This document shows, in pieces, positions 43,265 to 55,630 of a stretch of DNA of 64,000 bases (position 1 is the stretch's first letter; each line of letters begins with the position of its first letter). Position numbers and translations under genes: made by a program. This DNA comes from Temnothorax longispinosus (taxonomy: Eukaryota > Arthropoda > Insecta > Hymenoptera > Formicidae): contig NC_092358.1 of NCBI RefSeq assembly GCF_030848805.1, positions 15,798,138 to 15,862,137 of the forward strand. The letters run 5' to 3'. Under the pieces are notes generated by a model. That model was given only the letters and a program-made list of their open reading frames with translations, did no database searches and was not told the DNA's origin.

Positions 43265-43690
43265 ATGAATAAACAAAAAAGATATTTGTCAAGCACAAAT
43301 AGTCTAAAGGAAGCATTATCTGCAATAAATGCAGGCATGAGCGTAAATGCTGCCAGTAAGAAATTTAATATTCCTCGCTCAACCTTGGATGCAAAGAAGA
43401 AAAAATTATATGCAGAAAAGAACCTGGACCATCAACAATTCTTTCAAGTGAAGAAGAACAAACACTAGTTGATTGGATTTTTTATTTAAGTCGTAGAGGC
43501 TTTTCAGTCACTAAAAATCAACTATTAGACAATGTGCAAGTGCTTATTAAATCTCTGCAAAGGAAAAATCCATTCGTCAATGATCGTCCTGGACGTCATT
43601 GGTACCAAGGCTTCTTGCAACGACATGAAAAACTTGCAGAAAGAATGGCTGAAAAACTGCCAGTAATGTGTTCATCTGGTTGCCAGATTT
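43265..43690 (+). pseudogene. pogo-like transposase remnant (psq and CENP-B-type HTH)
   Basis: The first 53 codons encode a Pipsqueak-type helix-turn-helix (SVNAASKKFNIPRSTLDAKK). A one-base shift in an A run near 43423 moves the frame. The next frame runs to 43690 with SSEEEQTLVDWI, NPFVNDRPGRHWYQGFL and RHEKLAERM, the Tc5/CENP-B DNA-binding domain. The DDE catalytic domain is absent. Confidence 0.75.
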
Positions 43691-44365
43691 AGGAACATAA
43701 AATTTAGAGGTTGCCAGTATTAGGTGCAATTGAGTTTGGTCATTATTATATTAATTAAAAATTAAGAATCAATTTTATTTAAACTTTCTAATTTTATTTA
43801 TAAAGTTTGTAATTGGAACAATCAAAAAAAAATATTTTAAAAAGATAAAGTATCATTGTTTGTATATATATATATATTAAATCAAATGTTACTGAATGCT
43901 TAATATGCTAGTAATTGGGTCTTTCACCCTAGTTAGACCTTGGGTGGCGTTGTTAAGGTCATATCGAGGTAACATTAATTTTTTTTAAATTAAAACCCAT
44001 ATTTTTTATTGTATATGCTTGTAGCCTTTGTCGAGACGTTTTCAAAACACTATAATAAAGCTCTCTGTCGTTAAAAATTTCCCGAGATATTTTAAATTTT
44101 GTCATGATATTTTTAATATGAAATATAAAATATCTCGTAAAGCATTCACTTTTTAATGACTTTACCTGGATACTTTTATACGTAGAATAATGAAAGAAAT
44201 CGAATAATATTAATTTTTACGTTTGCAAATTTGCCAAATTAAATACCTCTACAAAATACAATCAAATTTTTTTAAATCGATTAAAGGGAAAGAGGCAGTA
44301 AGAGCCGGCGCGGTAAATAGGGCGCAAGTTATATATATTTCTTTATCGTCAATACATAAAAAAAT

Positions 44366-44405
44366 TCGCGAACGTTTCGACCATTTTTTGTGGTCATCTT
44401 CAGCG
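44366..44405 (-). ncRNA. Hammerhead-like core in the left repeat (sense to the gene)
   Basis: Minus strand reads CTGAAGA, then GACCA/TGGTC pairing around a short A-rich loop, then GAAACGTTCG. Same core as at 47443 and 39735. Complete fold not verified. Confidence 0.55.
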
Positions 44406-44679
44406 CAATGTGTAAATTCAAACTCTATTGTAACGCGGTCATTAGGCTATTGTATACTCGCACGTCGCACGTTCCTTTTTTCCATGCGGTCATTCCGGCG
44501 TGTGTGCGCTACTCCACAGGCAAGCAACCTTGAATCCCTCCTAAGTTAGAAGGCCAGGAGGACCATGTTGCATTTGGTACTTCATTATGTTACACGATAC
44601 CTGCGTACATACGGAGCGACACACTGATTTACGGTTCACATCGATATAAAATTGAACACTGTGAGTTACTTACAATGAA

Positions 44680-44985
44680 ATCGTAAACGGTATAGCGCAC
44701 AAAACGACAGATAACAGACGCAAGTTGTCTTGACAATGCTTCGAGAGATAATTACTGATCTGAACTTGATCGTAAAACGGTATAGCGCACAGTTAACGGA
44801 CGCAAGTTGCCTCGACAATGTTTCAAGAGGTAATGACCGATCTAATATGTTTAATCGCTTGCCTTGAGGTTAAAAGATCGATGTATAAGAATTCGGTGAA
44901 AAACAAATAACGGTAATGCCAGTTAAGAGATCGATGTATAATAATATTCATTGCAAAACAAATAACGGCAATGCCAGTCAGAGAG
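44680..44985. repeat. Short tandem duplications in the Penelope 3' region
   Basis: A unit of about 85 bp with CGGTATAGCGCACA occurs twice from 44689, and a unit of about 60 bp with GAGATCGATGTATAA and CAAATAACGG follows twice. They lie between the inverted repeat and the coding region. Confidence 0.7.
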
Positions 44986-45055
44986 GCCTTGTAGCCCGGT
45001 AATCTATGTATGATACAGATTCACAATAATAAATAAAGCGTGAAACGCGGAGCTC

Positions 45056-47266
45056 TCAAATTTTTGGAAGCCCCTCGATCACGTCGAGATAGTTCTCGGG
45101 TAAATCCTCGGTGTCCGTCTGCATATTCAGACCATTCTTCTGTCTTTTAATACATATCATCTCAGATATTAACCGTTTACTAATATATGGTTCGCTGTCC
45201 AAAATTTCCACCGCATTCCACTCGAAATCATGACCAGACTCTAATCTATGCTCTGTGATTACTGAGCGACTGGTTGTGTTTCTTCTTACGTGGGCCTGAT
45301 GTTCTTTAATTCTGGTTTGTAGTTGCCTACCAGTCTAACCCACGTAAGAAGCATCACAGTCCCCACAGTTAATTTTATATACTACGTTGCTATGTGCAAA
45401 TTTCGGAAGGGCGTCCTTATGTGCTTTAATGCAATTTCGCATTTTATTCAGGCTATAATATGATAGCTTAAACTTATGATTTTTTAAGATGTTTCTGTAT
45501 TGGTCATTAATATGCGGAATATACGGTACTGTGAAAAAAGACGCCGCCTCTTCAGGTTGCACCTCAGGCGATCTATCTGTCCCAGACCGCACTCTGTCAA
45601 TGAGAGACTTAATACGCTCATGAAAGATTCTAAAAATGAAATCCAGCAGGTAGCAGTTGTTAAGTAAAATTTGTACAGCTAATTCTAAATTCTTTGAATG
45701 GAACGACGGGTGAGACAACAGAAAAACTCTATCAATTAGACTTATGACTGTACCTCTCTTCTGGCAAACAGGATGTTGAGATATGAAACTCAAGTACCTG
45801 CCCGAAAATGTTGGTTTATGAAACCAATCAAATATTATCCGATTGCTTCGACGAATTATCGTAATTTCCAAAAAGTTTAACCTCCCACCCTCCCCAACCT
45901 CCATAGTAAACTGGAGCCTTGGATGGAAGGAGTTGAAGACCTCCAATGTGTGGTCCAGTGAGGAAGAAGGAGTTGCGAGAGCAATGTCGTCGACGTATCG
46001 CACAAAAAATGGGGGTGTGTATTTTAATGTTGCGAGGGCCCTGGCTTCTAAGTCCTGCATAACTATATCCACAGCTGTGGGAGAAAGAAGAGAGCCCATT
46101 GGTGAGCCGAAAATTTGTTGGTAAATAATACCATTAAACGTGAAAAAAGTTGAATTTAGAACCAATTTCACCGCTATCAGAAATTCAGATCTTGGAATTT
46201 TGCATTTTTTAGAAATTAAGTGCCATTTAACGCAAATGCTGTCTAGGACCATTTCTGTCGGTACGTTCGTAAAAAGCGAGACTACATCAAGTGAGATTAG
46301 TTCAAAATTGTCACTTATATATATTTTTGAAAGTCTTTCAACTAGTTTAAAGCTATTAGCGACATGACTGTGAGCGGCCGGGAGGCTTTCGTGTACTATG
46401 CGGTGGAGAAAAACAGCTAACCCATATAGTGGACTGTTCAAGGACGAAACTATCAGTCGAAACGGGCAATTAGGTTTGTGGATCTTCGGGAGGCCGTAGG
46501 CTCTCGATAACACTCCGTCACTAGTAAAAATCCGTTTGTGAGTTGATCTCAAGATGAAATCCGACTTACTCCATCTTGTTAACAAATCGCGTACACTGTT
46601 AGTGAGTTTCCTCGTGGGATCTTTATTAATTCTTATGTATGTATTCGTGTCTCTAAATATCTCCTCTATACTCTCAACATATTTATCTTTATCCAGAGCC
46701 ACGGTTACATTACCTTTATCTGCGCGCGTTAAGATTAAATTATCGTTTCTTTTCAGAAATTCTTTTGTGGTTGAAAGTAGTTGTTTGATTTTAAGATTGA
46801 CATTATTTTTTGGAATCGGAACATTTGCAATGTTGTTAACAATATGTGCAGTGCGATTTCTTATTGCTGACTGAGTAGCTGGAGGGAGCCTTCTCAAATT
46901 ATGTTCAATGCTTTTGATAAACTCCATCGTTAGCTTCTCCGTGTTGCAAACCGGCAGACTGAAATTATCTCCAAATTGTAAAAGGTTCTGCACATTATTA
47001 GGTATAGCAACGGACAATAAATTAATGAACTACTTATCGTTTATTTGCGTAATAGGAGGCTGAATGTCCCTGAATTTTCCCGGATTGATCACAACTTCGA
47101 TATCAAGGTGAGAATTATTTGGAGGATGATTGAAAGGCTCCATAGAAAACTTAACGTCAGCAGAGGTCGGTTCTGCACGAGAGACTCTACAAAAATACTT
47201 AATCGGTTTAACATCTTTAACCCGATTGTTCGATCTTGAGACTAAGACCCTGAGTTTCCTATCCAT
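45056..47266 (-). pseudogene. Penelope-like reverse transcriptase and GIY-YIG endonuclease, two nonsense codons
   Basis: One continuous frame from about 47266 to the stop at 45056-45058 with two TAG codons, at 47030-47032 (where the family has Trp) and at 45335-45337 (Gln in the GQTGRQ motif of the nuclease). Reverse transcriptase motifs are RADKGNVTVALDK, YGLPKIHKPNCP, LISLDVVSLFTNVP, GSPMGSLLSP and FVRYVDDIAL. The nuclease begins VVYKINCGDCDASYVG. Two stops and no frameshift suggest recent loss of function. The fragment at 39005 keeps the intact Gln. Confidence 0.88.
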
Positions 47267-47442
47267 CCCGTCATGTAGTTTTTTAAAGAAGACCTTCTAA
47301 CTTGGGAGGGATTCAAGGTTGCTTGCCTATGGAGTAGCGCACACACGCCGGAATGACCGCATGGAAAAAAGGAACGTGCGACGTGCGAGTATACAATAGC
47401 CTAATGACCGCGTTACAATAGAGTTTGAATTTACACATTGCG

Positions 47443-47480
47443 CTGAAGATGACCACAAAAAATGGTCGAAACGTTCGCGA
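47443..47480 (+). ncRNA. Hammerhead-like core in the right repeat
   Basis: CTGAAGA (47443-47449), GACCA/TGGTC stem and GAAA (47468-47471) followed by CGTTCG. Mirror of 44366-44405. From 47573 to 48048 I see AT-rich DNA with GGTTTTGGTCAGATTAAT near 47850, possibly another weak motif of this kind. Confidence 0.5.
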
Positions 47481-48057
47481 ATTTTTTTATGTATTGACGA
47501 TAAAGAAATATATATAACTTGCGCCCTATTTACCGCGCCGGCTCTTACTGCCTCTTTCCCTTTAATCGATTTATAATCACGAGAGCCTTATAATTTTTAA
47601 ATTTTTTTAAATCATTTTTTTTGTTTTTTTTACAACATTTGATTTCTTCCATTATTCTACGTATGAGATAACTCCCGCAACTATATATATACATATAATT
47701 TTAAGATACAACAGTATATAGGTACATATAAAACATAAAATTATGTCAGAAAATTATATGTATTTGTTTCGCCAATAATTAATAAACGAGAAAGACTCAA
47801 TTTTTATATTCGACAACATTTGGCTAATGTTGTGACACTTCGACCATTGGTTTTGGTCAGATTAATCGTCAAGACTTTTTTGACCATGGGTTTTGGGTTT
47901 TTTAAATTAAAGTAATCTTTGATACTGTTTAAAATAACCGCGTAAAGTGAGACCGCGAGGAGAGGCAAAGAGCTACCATATCGACATCAAGTCGATCGAT
48001 AAATCTAGAATACAAACAACGACTCGTGTCGTCAGAAACAAGCGGAGCTTGTTGTTG

Positions 48058-49318
48058 AGCTCCGGTAACTTAGCCGGTCAACTTCGACTTTATTAATTTT
48101 CATATTTTTTTATCGTTTGTTGGTCGTTTGTTGGTGATTGTTGGCCTAATTACGTTTGTTGGTTCTTAATTTTTTTTTTAAATTTAAAAAGAAAAATTAG
48201 CATTAAGTTAGCCGGAAAAATTTTATTTTTAATTTCAAAAAAGCCTAATCGATGCGTAATCGTTTGCTGATGATTGTTGGTCTAATTTTAGCGTTTGTTG
48301 GTTTATTATTAGTCTTAAAAACGAAAAAAAACCGAAAAATTATCTCACATATTAAAGTAATCGAAGATTGGTTTATTTGCCTACGACTTAAGCTTTATTT
48401 CTATCAATTTAAGGCTAACATCTATAAAACTGCCATATGAATACGGGCCTTAACATCGGCAAAAAATCGCGAAAAGATAAAGAAACATGGTGGTTCGTGG
48501 GAAGCACACACACACAACGGGGGGGTGTGAGGGGGGGGCCTTCGGCCCTCCCCTCCCCCGCACCCACCCCGTCGGTAGGCTGCGTGGACCTCGCTTTACA
48601 ACATAAAGTACATACATGCTAAGTTGTAAAACAAAATTATAAAGTACATGCATGGGGGAGGGTACAGGGGAGAAAAGCCTTTCTGTTCACGTGCGCTCAC
48701 GCATGTAAGCCCCCTTGCACCCCTCCATGCATGTGCTTTATAATTTCGTTTTACAACTTAGCATGTACTTTATGTTGTAAAGCGAGGTCCACGCAGCCTA
48801 CTGGCGGGGTGGGTGCGGGGGAGGGGGAGGCCGAAGGCCCCCCCTCGCACCCCCCCGTTGTGTGTGTGTGCTTCCCACGAACCACCATGTTTTTTTATCT
48901 TTTCGCGATTTTCTGCCGATGTTAAGGCCCGTATTCATATGGCAGTTTTATAGATGTTAGCCTTAAATTGATAGAAATAAAGCTTAAGTCGTAGGCAAAT
49001 AAACCAATCTTCGCTTACTTTAATATGTGAGATAATTTTTCGTTTTTTTTCGTTTTTAAGACTAATAATAAACCAACAAACGCTAAAATTAGACCAACAA
49101 TCATCAGCAAACGATTACGCATCGATTAGGCTTTTTTGAAATTAAAAATAAAATTTTTCCGGCTAACTTAATGCTAATTTTTCTTTTTAAATTTAAAAAA
49201 AAATTAAGAACCAACAAACGTTGTAATTAGACCAACAATCACCAACAAACGACCAACAAACGATAAAAAAATATGAAAATTAATAAAGTCGAAGTTGACC
49301 GGCTAAGTTACCAGAGCT
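48058..49318. mobile_element. Foldback element, copy 2, 9-bp target duplication
   Basis: 1,261 bp, more than 95% like copy 1 by eye, with the same AGCTCCGGTAACTTAGCC ends. Flanking duplications TTGTTGTTG are at 48049-48057 and 49319-49327. Differences are mostly CA-run and C-tract lengths. Confidence 0.92.
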
Positions 49319-49330
49319 TTGTTGTTGTCG

Positions 49331-49699
49331 TCAAGGGCGCACTTCCGACTCCCGATTTTCGCGATGAAGAAGACGAAATAACAATCGTCTCTCGGCGCGT
49401 CGGTTTCGGCCATTCTCTTTTGAAAGTTCAAGCAAACAACACGTTTTAACAGTCGTTCCGTAAATTTGTGTAACATTGAGACCATAAGTGTGATTAAGCC
49501 AATACATTGTAAGCAGTAACGTTAGCTGCTCTGCGTGCGCTATTAAATCATCATATAATCCCGATTGTGGACGGCGAATCCCGACGAGAAATAGCCAGAG
49601 ATCTCCTACACATAGCATCAACACATCGCTCCAGCCATGATTGTGGTCTCCTCTATACAACGGCGAAGGATCGTTGCCAGCAATCCTTTGGAATCTCAT
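49331..49699 (-). other. Possible degenerate coding sequence, unidentified
   Basis: A minus-strand frame of 122 codons with hydrophobic stretches (VLMLCVGDLWLFLVGI, LTLLLTMYWLN) that seems to continue in another frame (MVSMLHKFTERLLKRVVCLN, 49485-49303). The foldback copy 2 sits at its end. It could be a membrane-protein pseudogene or chance. I do not recognise a family. Confidence 0.25.
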
Positions 49700-49977
49700 T
49701 GCAACGACGACGTGTCGTTATCGTTCATGGTGATTGATATACATAAAAGTTGTGATGCCGACATGACATCGCAGGGATTTGAGCTAGTGCCAACACGACA
49801 CTAGCTATCTCCGAGAGATCTTCTCTTTGCCTGTTCGGCGAACAGTGCAGCCAGCAAATAGGTATTTAATAGCGTTTCATCGAAGCCTAAGACGAGTTTG
49901 AGACGTAACTCTCTTGGTTTCAGAAACATCACTCAATCAACGATTCGAGCCACGAGTTATGCGCATAACCTCGATAT

Positions 49978-50905
49978 AGCTGATAGAAGTTTGGAACGTT
50001 CTTGGAGCGATTATATAAAAATGATTTGGCCCATTTTTCCTTTGGCACAGAGGACCTCCTGAGTGCCGCACACAAAATACAAAATAGAGGAATACGATAC
50101 ACCCTGCGGAAGACACCCTTATATACCAAAAACCTACCCCGAGATCACTTAAAAAATTCTGCCCTTGCTAAAAATGGTTTGGCCCATTTCTCCTTTGGCA
50201 CAGAGGACCTCCTGAGTGCCGCACACAAAATACAAAATAGAGGAATACGATACACCCTGCGGAAGACACCCTTATATACCAAAAACCTACCCCGAGATCA
50301 CTTAAAAAATTCTGCCCTTGCTAAAAATGGTTTGGCTTATTTCTCCTTTGGCACAGAGGACCGTGTGAATGCCGCACACAAAATATAAAATAGAGGAATA
50401 CGATACACCCTGCAGCAGAATTTTTTAAGTGATCTCGGGGTAGGTTTTTGGTATATAAGGGTGTCTTCCGCAGGGTGTATCGTATTCCTCTATTTTGTAT
50501 TTCGTGTGCGGCACTCACACGGTCCTCTGTGCCAAAGGAGAAATGGGCCAAACTATTTTTAGCAAGGGCAGAATTTTTTAAGTGATCTCGGGGTAGGTTT
50601 TTGGTATATAAGGGTGTCTTTCGCAGGGTGTATCGTATTCCTCTATTTTGTATTTCGTGTGCGGCACTCAGGAGGTCCTCTGTGCCAAAGGAGAAATGGG
50701 CCAAACCATTTTTAGCAAGGGCAGAATTTTTTAAGTGATCTCGGGGTAAGTTTTTGGTATATAAGGGTGTCTTCCGCAGGGTGTATCGTATTCCTCTATT
50801 TTGTATTTTGTGTGCGGCACTCAGGAGGTCCTCTGTGCCAAAGGAAAAATGGGCCAAATCATTTTTATATAATCGCTCCAAGAACGTTCCAAACTTCAAT
50901 CAGCT
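49978..50905. mobile_element. Foldback made of 153-bp tandem units
   Basis: Outer ends AGCTGATAGAAGTTTGGAAC and the near inverse. The left arm holds three direct copies of a 153-bp unit (starting near 50026, 50179 and 50332), and the right arm holds three inverse copies, meeting near 50412. Because 153 is a multiple of three, long frames stay open on both strands (for example FSFGTEDLLSAAHKIQNRG repeated), but no domain is recognisable. Confidence 0.85.
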
Positions 50906-51108
50906 CATGCTCTGATGTGATACCTTGATATAATGTGCATGCTCTGATGTGATACCTTGATATAATGTGCATGTTCTGATGTGATACTTTGATATAATGT
51001 GCATGCTCTGATGTGATACCTTTATGATTTGCATTCTCTGATGTGATACCTTTATGATTTGCATTCTCTGATGTGATAATTTAATGATTCTCATGCTTTG
51101 ATATGTTT
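50903..51108. repeat. Tandem repeat, 30-32-bp unit
   Basis: About six and a half copies of a CATGCTCTGATGTGATACC unit, diverging to the right and directly abutting the foldback element. Confidence 0.9.
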
Positions 51109-51109
51109 A

Positions 51110-53371
51110 AATATATTCTGATAGGATAAAGTAATTCCTTTTTTTTTTTTAAGTTCAACGATTCAATAATAATTCGTTTGTCTAATTCATTATTTTGTAA
51201 TTACATATAATTAAGAATCAAGATTTATATCAGAACAAAGATACTCTTTGAATCTTATTCATCTAAATATGAACTTCCTGTTTGACTTATCAGAGTATAT
51301 CTATTTGATTTCATTAATGATATGTATTTAATTATGTATATTTCTATGTATTGATAATTTGTGCTGCTTTTGCGCACTATTATTTGAAAACCTGTTCAAA
51401 CAATAATATAAATAATATAAACATCTCAGTTAGTATCGCTCTCTCCCTCTTTCTTACAGTCAAATACATAGCTCGTAAACAGATACTTATATGTATATAA
51501 GCATCTCATTTATACACATTTGTTATTATATTTTTTTTATACACATTTTTATACATATTATTATACACATAAAATTATGTGTATAAGATAACAAATTAGT
51601 AGAAAAAATCATTAAATTTATGTCTATATTTAATTCGATTATGCTGCAGTAGCTGTGCCAGTTTAATAGATGTGGCAAAAGCATTGAAAGGGTCAGAGAA
51701 AGACTCTTGTCTTCTTCTTTCCAACGCGAAGGAAGCCTTAGGGGTTGTCTGCTGTGCGCATTTTAACCACTGACAATGGGATGGTTGGAATACGGCGTTA
51801 TTGTTAAGGCGTTATGAAGTGAAAAATGAAAGATAACGATTTTCCCGAGACCTATTCGTGTCTCTCTGACGGAGAAACCGTTTTTGGTACTTACCCCACG
51901 CTTTCCCCTCTAAATATCCTTCTTTTTATTTTAAATCTCTTCCAGTAGACACGAAAAAAAGTCAAATAAATAGAACGAAAAGCTAAAGCTTAAAGTACCT
52001 TTATAGCTCAATCATTTTTATCATTTGTACACTTCTGATTAAAGTTACAACATACCTATAAGAAATATATTTTAATTGCAAAATTTATGTTTGTGCCTAG
52101 TATAATTTATTACCTTATTTTGATTATCTATTTTATTGATTATTTCTCCGTTTTACATGATTACCTCTACTTTTGTTGATTATTATTATTATTATTATTA
52201 TTTTTAGCAAGATTAATACTTAACATTTACCTTCACACAACGCCGTCAATTCAAACGCAAATATTCCAGAATATATTAAATACAGCCTCCCGGGCGTTGT
52301 TTCTGATCTACAATGAGCGGTAGGGTGCGGGTCATAAATTCGGTAGAAGGAGACATTTTTTCCATATTAAAGCGACCGTCTCACGACTGCGAAAAATGCG
52401 TTGTGATCCTCGAGACGAGCCCTTCAAGAGGGCGCGAAAAGATTATCGAATGTGAAGGAGACGAAACTGAAGTCGTATGAATGTTGCGCGAAAGAAAGAA
52501 AAAAAAGGAAAAGAGGCGATTTAGCAGCTCGATTTATGGTGATTGTATATCACGCCACGGATAATCCAAGTTGCGCGTTGCGCGAGATAAGTGTGTGTAC
52601 ACAGTCGCACAGCTTGCTGCTGCACTCCAGACTTTCTCAGGAGGATGAAGATAGTAAACGGAGTGCGGATCACGCGGCATAATACTCTGTAGTCATACTC
52701 TTTCTTCTGCTCGACTAGAAATATTTTCCTTCAGAGTGCCAGAAAAGTGCGGATACGGCATATTTTATCTACTCGGGATTATCTGAAGAAGCTGATGTTA
52801 ATGTTTTAATGTTATTGTGTGATTATATATTCTTTGCACTCTGCTTGTTCTTCCGTATTATTAATAATATACATTTATTGCAAAGATTATATAATATATG
52901 TGTGATTTATATATATCAAAATTATCAAAAAAATCTAATATATTAAATAATTAAAAAAAATATTTTTTTAAAAGAGATATACATTAGATAAATTAAAAAT
53001 AATAGTCAAAAATAAAATATAATAATAAGATCATATTTTGAGCGATATATTAAAATTCTAATAATTTTGTATTATTATTAAATATTAATATATTAAGGAA
53101 TTAATATTAAATATATACTTGTAGCTTAGGACGCATCGAAGGACACGGGTTTTTTTTTACAAAAATTGAATCTCTTGGTGAGATCTACCATCCTCTGAAG
53201 TTTAGCCTTATGGATCTTGAAACATCGTGTATATTTCAGAACAACTGAAAAAAGGTGATTTCTAATGACTCCTGCTATAATTTTTTAGTATAATGTAAAA
53301 ATAATAGAACAACATTTTTTTGTTCATAATTTGTATTTTCGGAAAAATTAGCTTTGTTATTGAATTTTGAT
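51110..53371. other. AT-rich unique DNA with GC-richer patches
   Basis: Mostly AT-rich. Patches at about 51640-51900 and 52280-52760 are richer in GC and CG and look more host-unique than repeat-like. A 76-codon plus frame at 52452-52682 has no recognisable domain. It could be an untranslated first exon, but I see nothing decisive. Confidence 0.3.
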
Positions 53372-53373
53372 TA

Positions 53374-54252
53374 GGGTAGACCGGGGCACGTTGTCACACA
53401 TTTTTTTCAATATTTTTTGTATTTTTTATATTCAATATTTGAGAATACTGTGATATGCCAAAATTTCGAGTGAACTCTCAGCTTCAATTGGACAGTATCG
53501 AATTTTGGGTGATTGTTACTCTACAGTTGTTACATAACAATAAATAACGACAGGTCGCTTGTGACAACGTGCCCCGTGACCAGGGCACGTTGTCACAAAT
53601 ACAATTTTGATATCACTACAAAAATAATACGTAATATCACCAACTAACAATCAAAACTCGTGATATTTAGTAATTTATAACAATAAATACAAAAAATCAA
53701 CATTAATTTAAAAGTTTCAATGTCATGGTGCATTAAGACAAAAACTTCGTGCTTTTTGTACTTTTTTGAAATAAAATAAATGTTTCTGTGAAGGATTTTA
53801 CTTTTTTACATTGCAGCGCACTATAATATACTGATATTTACGTTGAATACAGTTTGGATAACATTTTGCATGCAATTACATTTGATGTGATTACGTGCCG
53901 AGGGCATTTTTTTACTCCAAACAGCCTCATGGCCGACACGTTTGAGATACTCATAAGGTTAGGTATTGCACGCGGTAGGTAAAAGTACATACTTTAAGAT
54001 AATATAAAGGTCTATTCTGAAAAAAACATAAAAGCTTCATGTCCAGTACGTTGAATATTAGACAATAAAATTTTACTTACGGTCGCAAAAAACTTTCAAG
54101 TTGATTTTACGTCAACACGGCTGGAGCAATCTCAACACTGTAAACACACCAAAGATGGACATACACTAACACGTTTTGAGAATGACGGGTGCTGCCCTCT
54201 AGTTATTAGTTTTTTAAATAAACCCGATGTGACAACGTGCCCCGGTCTACCC
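53374..54252. mobile_element. TA-target DNA element, GGGTAGACCGGGGCACG ends
   Basis: Ends GGGTAGACCGGGGCACGTTG on both sides with TA at 53372-53373 and 54253-54254. A second inner GTGACAACGTGCCCCG / GGGCACGTTGTCAC pair lies near 53560-53595. Non-coding, 879 bp. From 54255 to 55275 I see AT-rich DNA with one less AT-rich patch (54840-55030). Confidence 0.8.
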
Positions 54253-55275
54253 TATTATAGAAATAATATTTTTACGTGTTAGTTTTAACGATAGATTCGA
54301 TATTATAAGTCATTGAATTTTTAATTCATTGAATTGATCTCAACAATGGTTATTAAAATATTTATAAAAAATATAACATTCTATTGGAAAAAATATATTA
54401 TTTCAATATTTTATATGTAATTTCTTCACTAATTATTGGTTATTTTTAATTGTTTTATTATAAATAAAATGTAAGACATTTTGTATGTCTTAATTTTATA
54501 GATATGTATTAATAAAATTATTGTCAAAACAAGAGTTTAATGACATAAGATTGTTATAGATCAGTCTAAATCCAAAAAGTCGCAAAGTTATTAATTTACT
54601 AATTTTCTAATTATTTTTTTTTTATAAAACTTTTATTAAAAAATGTTATTCTACACTTTTTTGCTTTTTTGAAACAAATTTCTTTTTTTAAATTATATTA
54701 TTAATTTAATTATTGTATATAACATCTTGTATAATCATTATACAAATAAAGTGATAAAAGATAAAGTAATTCTACTGTACAAATTTTATATTTTTCTTAC
54801 TATTTTGATAAAAACTTTATTGAGTTAGTATTAATTATAGTAGTCCCGATTTCCTATAGTCTAACGGGATCGTCATCGGCTCTATTAGTATTATTTGAAT
54901 GACTTGCCTCTTTGCAAGTTTATACCGCTCGACGTCTTCCATTTGCGCCGCTCGTAAAATTAATCACTCTCCTTCGTTCAATCTCTCCATCCGAGATAGT
55001 ATGTCTACTTTGATGAGACTTTTATCGTCCAGTTTGGACAATTTATAACTTGTAATGAAAATTAAGACAATATTTTATGTATAATTTCTCAAAATGCTAA
55101 TTTCAAAAATGTTTTTATAATCAAAATTATACCATGTATTGTTAGAACTTATTTTTTTCTTATTATTACACACACAACATTTATCTTGTTATATTATAAA
55201 ATTGATACATATATAATAAAATAAATTAATTAATATTAAAATAAGAATTAATAACAAATTAATACAAAATATTAT

Positions 55276-55279
55276 GCCA

Positions 55280-55318
<39 letters not shown>

Positions 55319-55375
55319 ATTTTTCCAAGCCCGTTCCCTTGGCAGTGGTTTCGCTAGATAGTAGATAGGGACAGT

Positions 55376-55433
<58 letters not shown>
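55276..55433 (-). rRNA. 28S rRNA fragment downstream of the R2 site
   Basis: On the minus strand, starting TAGCCAAATGCCTCGTCATC, this is the conserved 28S segment just 3' of the R2 target. It runs about 158 bases to GACTCTAGTCTGGCA, then stops at AT-rich DNA. It is almost unchanged (CCACTGCC where CCACAGCC is usual). Not a functional rRNA gene. Confidence 0.93.
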
Positions 55434-55630
55434 TTTGTTTCGTTTAAGGCAAAACGACCGCAATCATGCACGATCATTCTGAACCTATAACGATATTGCA
55501 AGGCGATTTGCTGTCGGTGTTCGCAGCTAACACCCTGGAAGTGCTTGAAAGGAGCTGTCTAGCAGCTCTCGCTCTACTACTCATGCACACTCACATTCTC
55601 GCTCGTCCGCCGATGCGGAGGCACCCAACT

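Larger units (their letters stand above)
40268..43929. mobile_element. pogo-like DNA transposon with nested LINE
   Basis: Perfect 20-bp inverted ends GGGTGAAAGACCCAATTACT (40268-40287 and 43910-43929), each next to TA (40266-40267, 43930-43931). It carries a pogo-type transposase remnant and has been split by LINE copy 2. Confidence 0.85.
44274..47572 (-). mobile_element. Penelope-like element with long inverted repeats
   Basis: About 280-base inverted repeats (44274-44556 and 47291-47572) enclose a minus-strand Penelope-type reverse transcriptase/GIY-YIG gene. Both repeats contain a hammerhead-like core. Inverted pseudo-LTRs are a known Penelope arrangement. The flanks also pair outside the repeats (TACGTAGAATAATG near 44180 and its inverse near 47655). 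Confidence 0.85.

Noticed and set aside
50903..51108. CRISPR-like array
   Set aside because: Units are contiguous with no distinct spacers, and the genome is eukaryotic.
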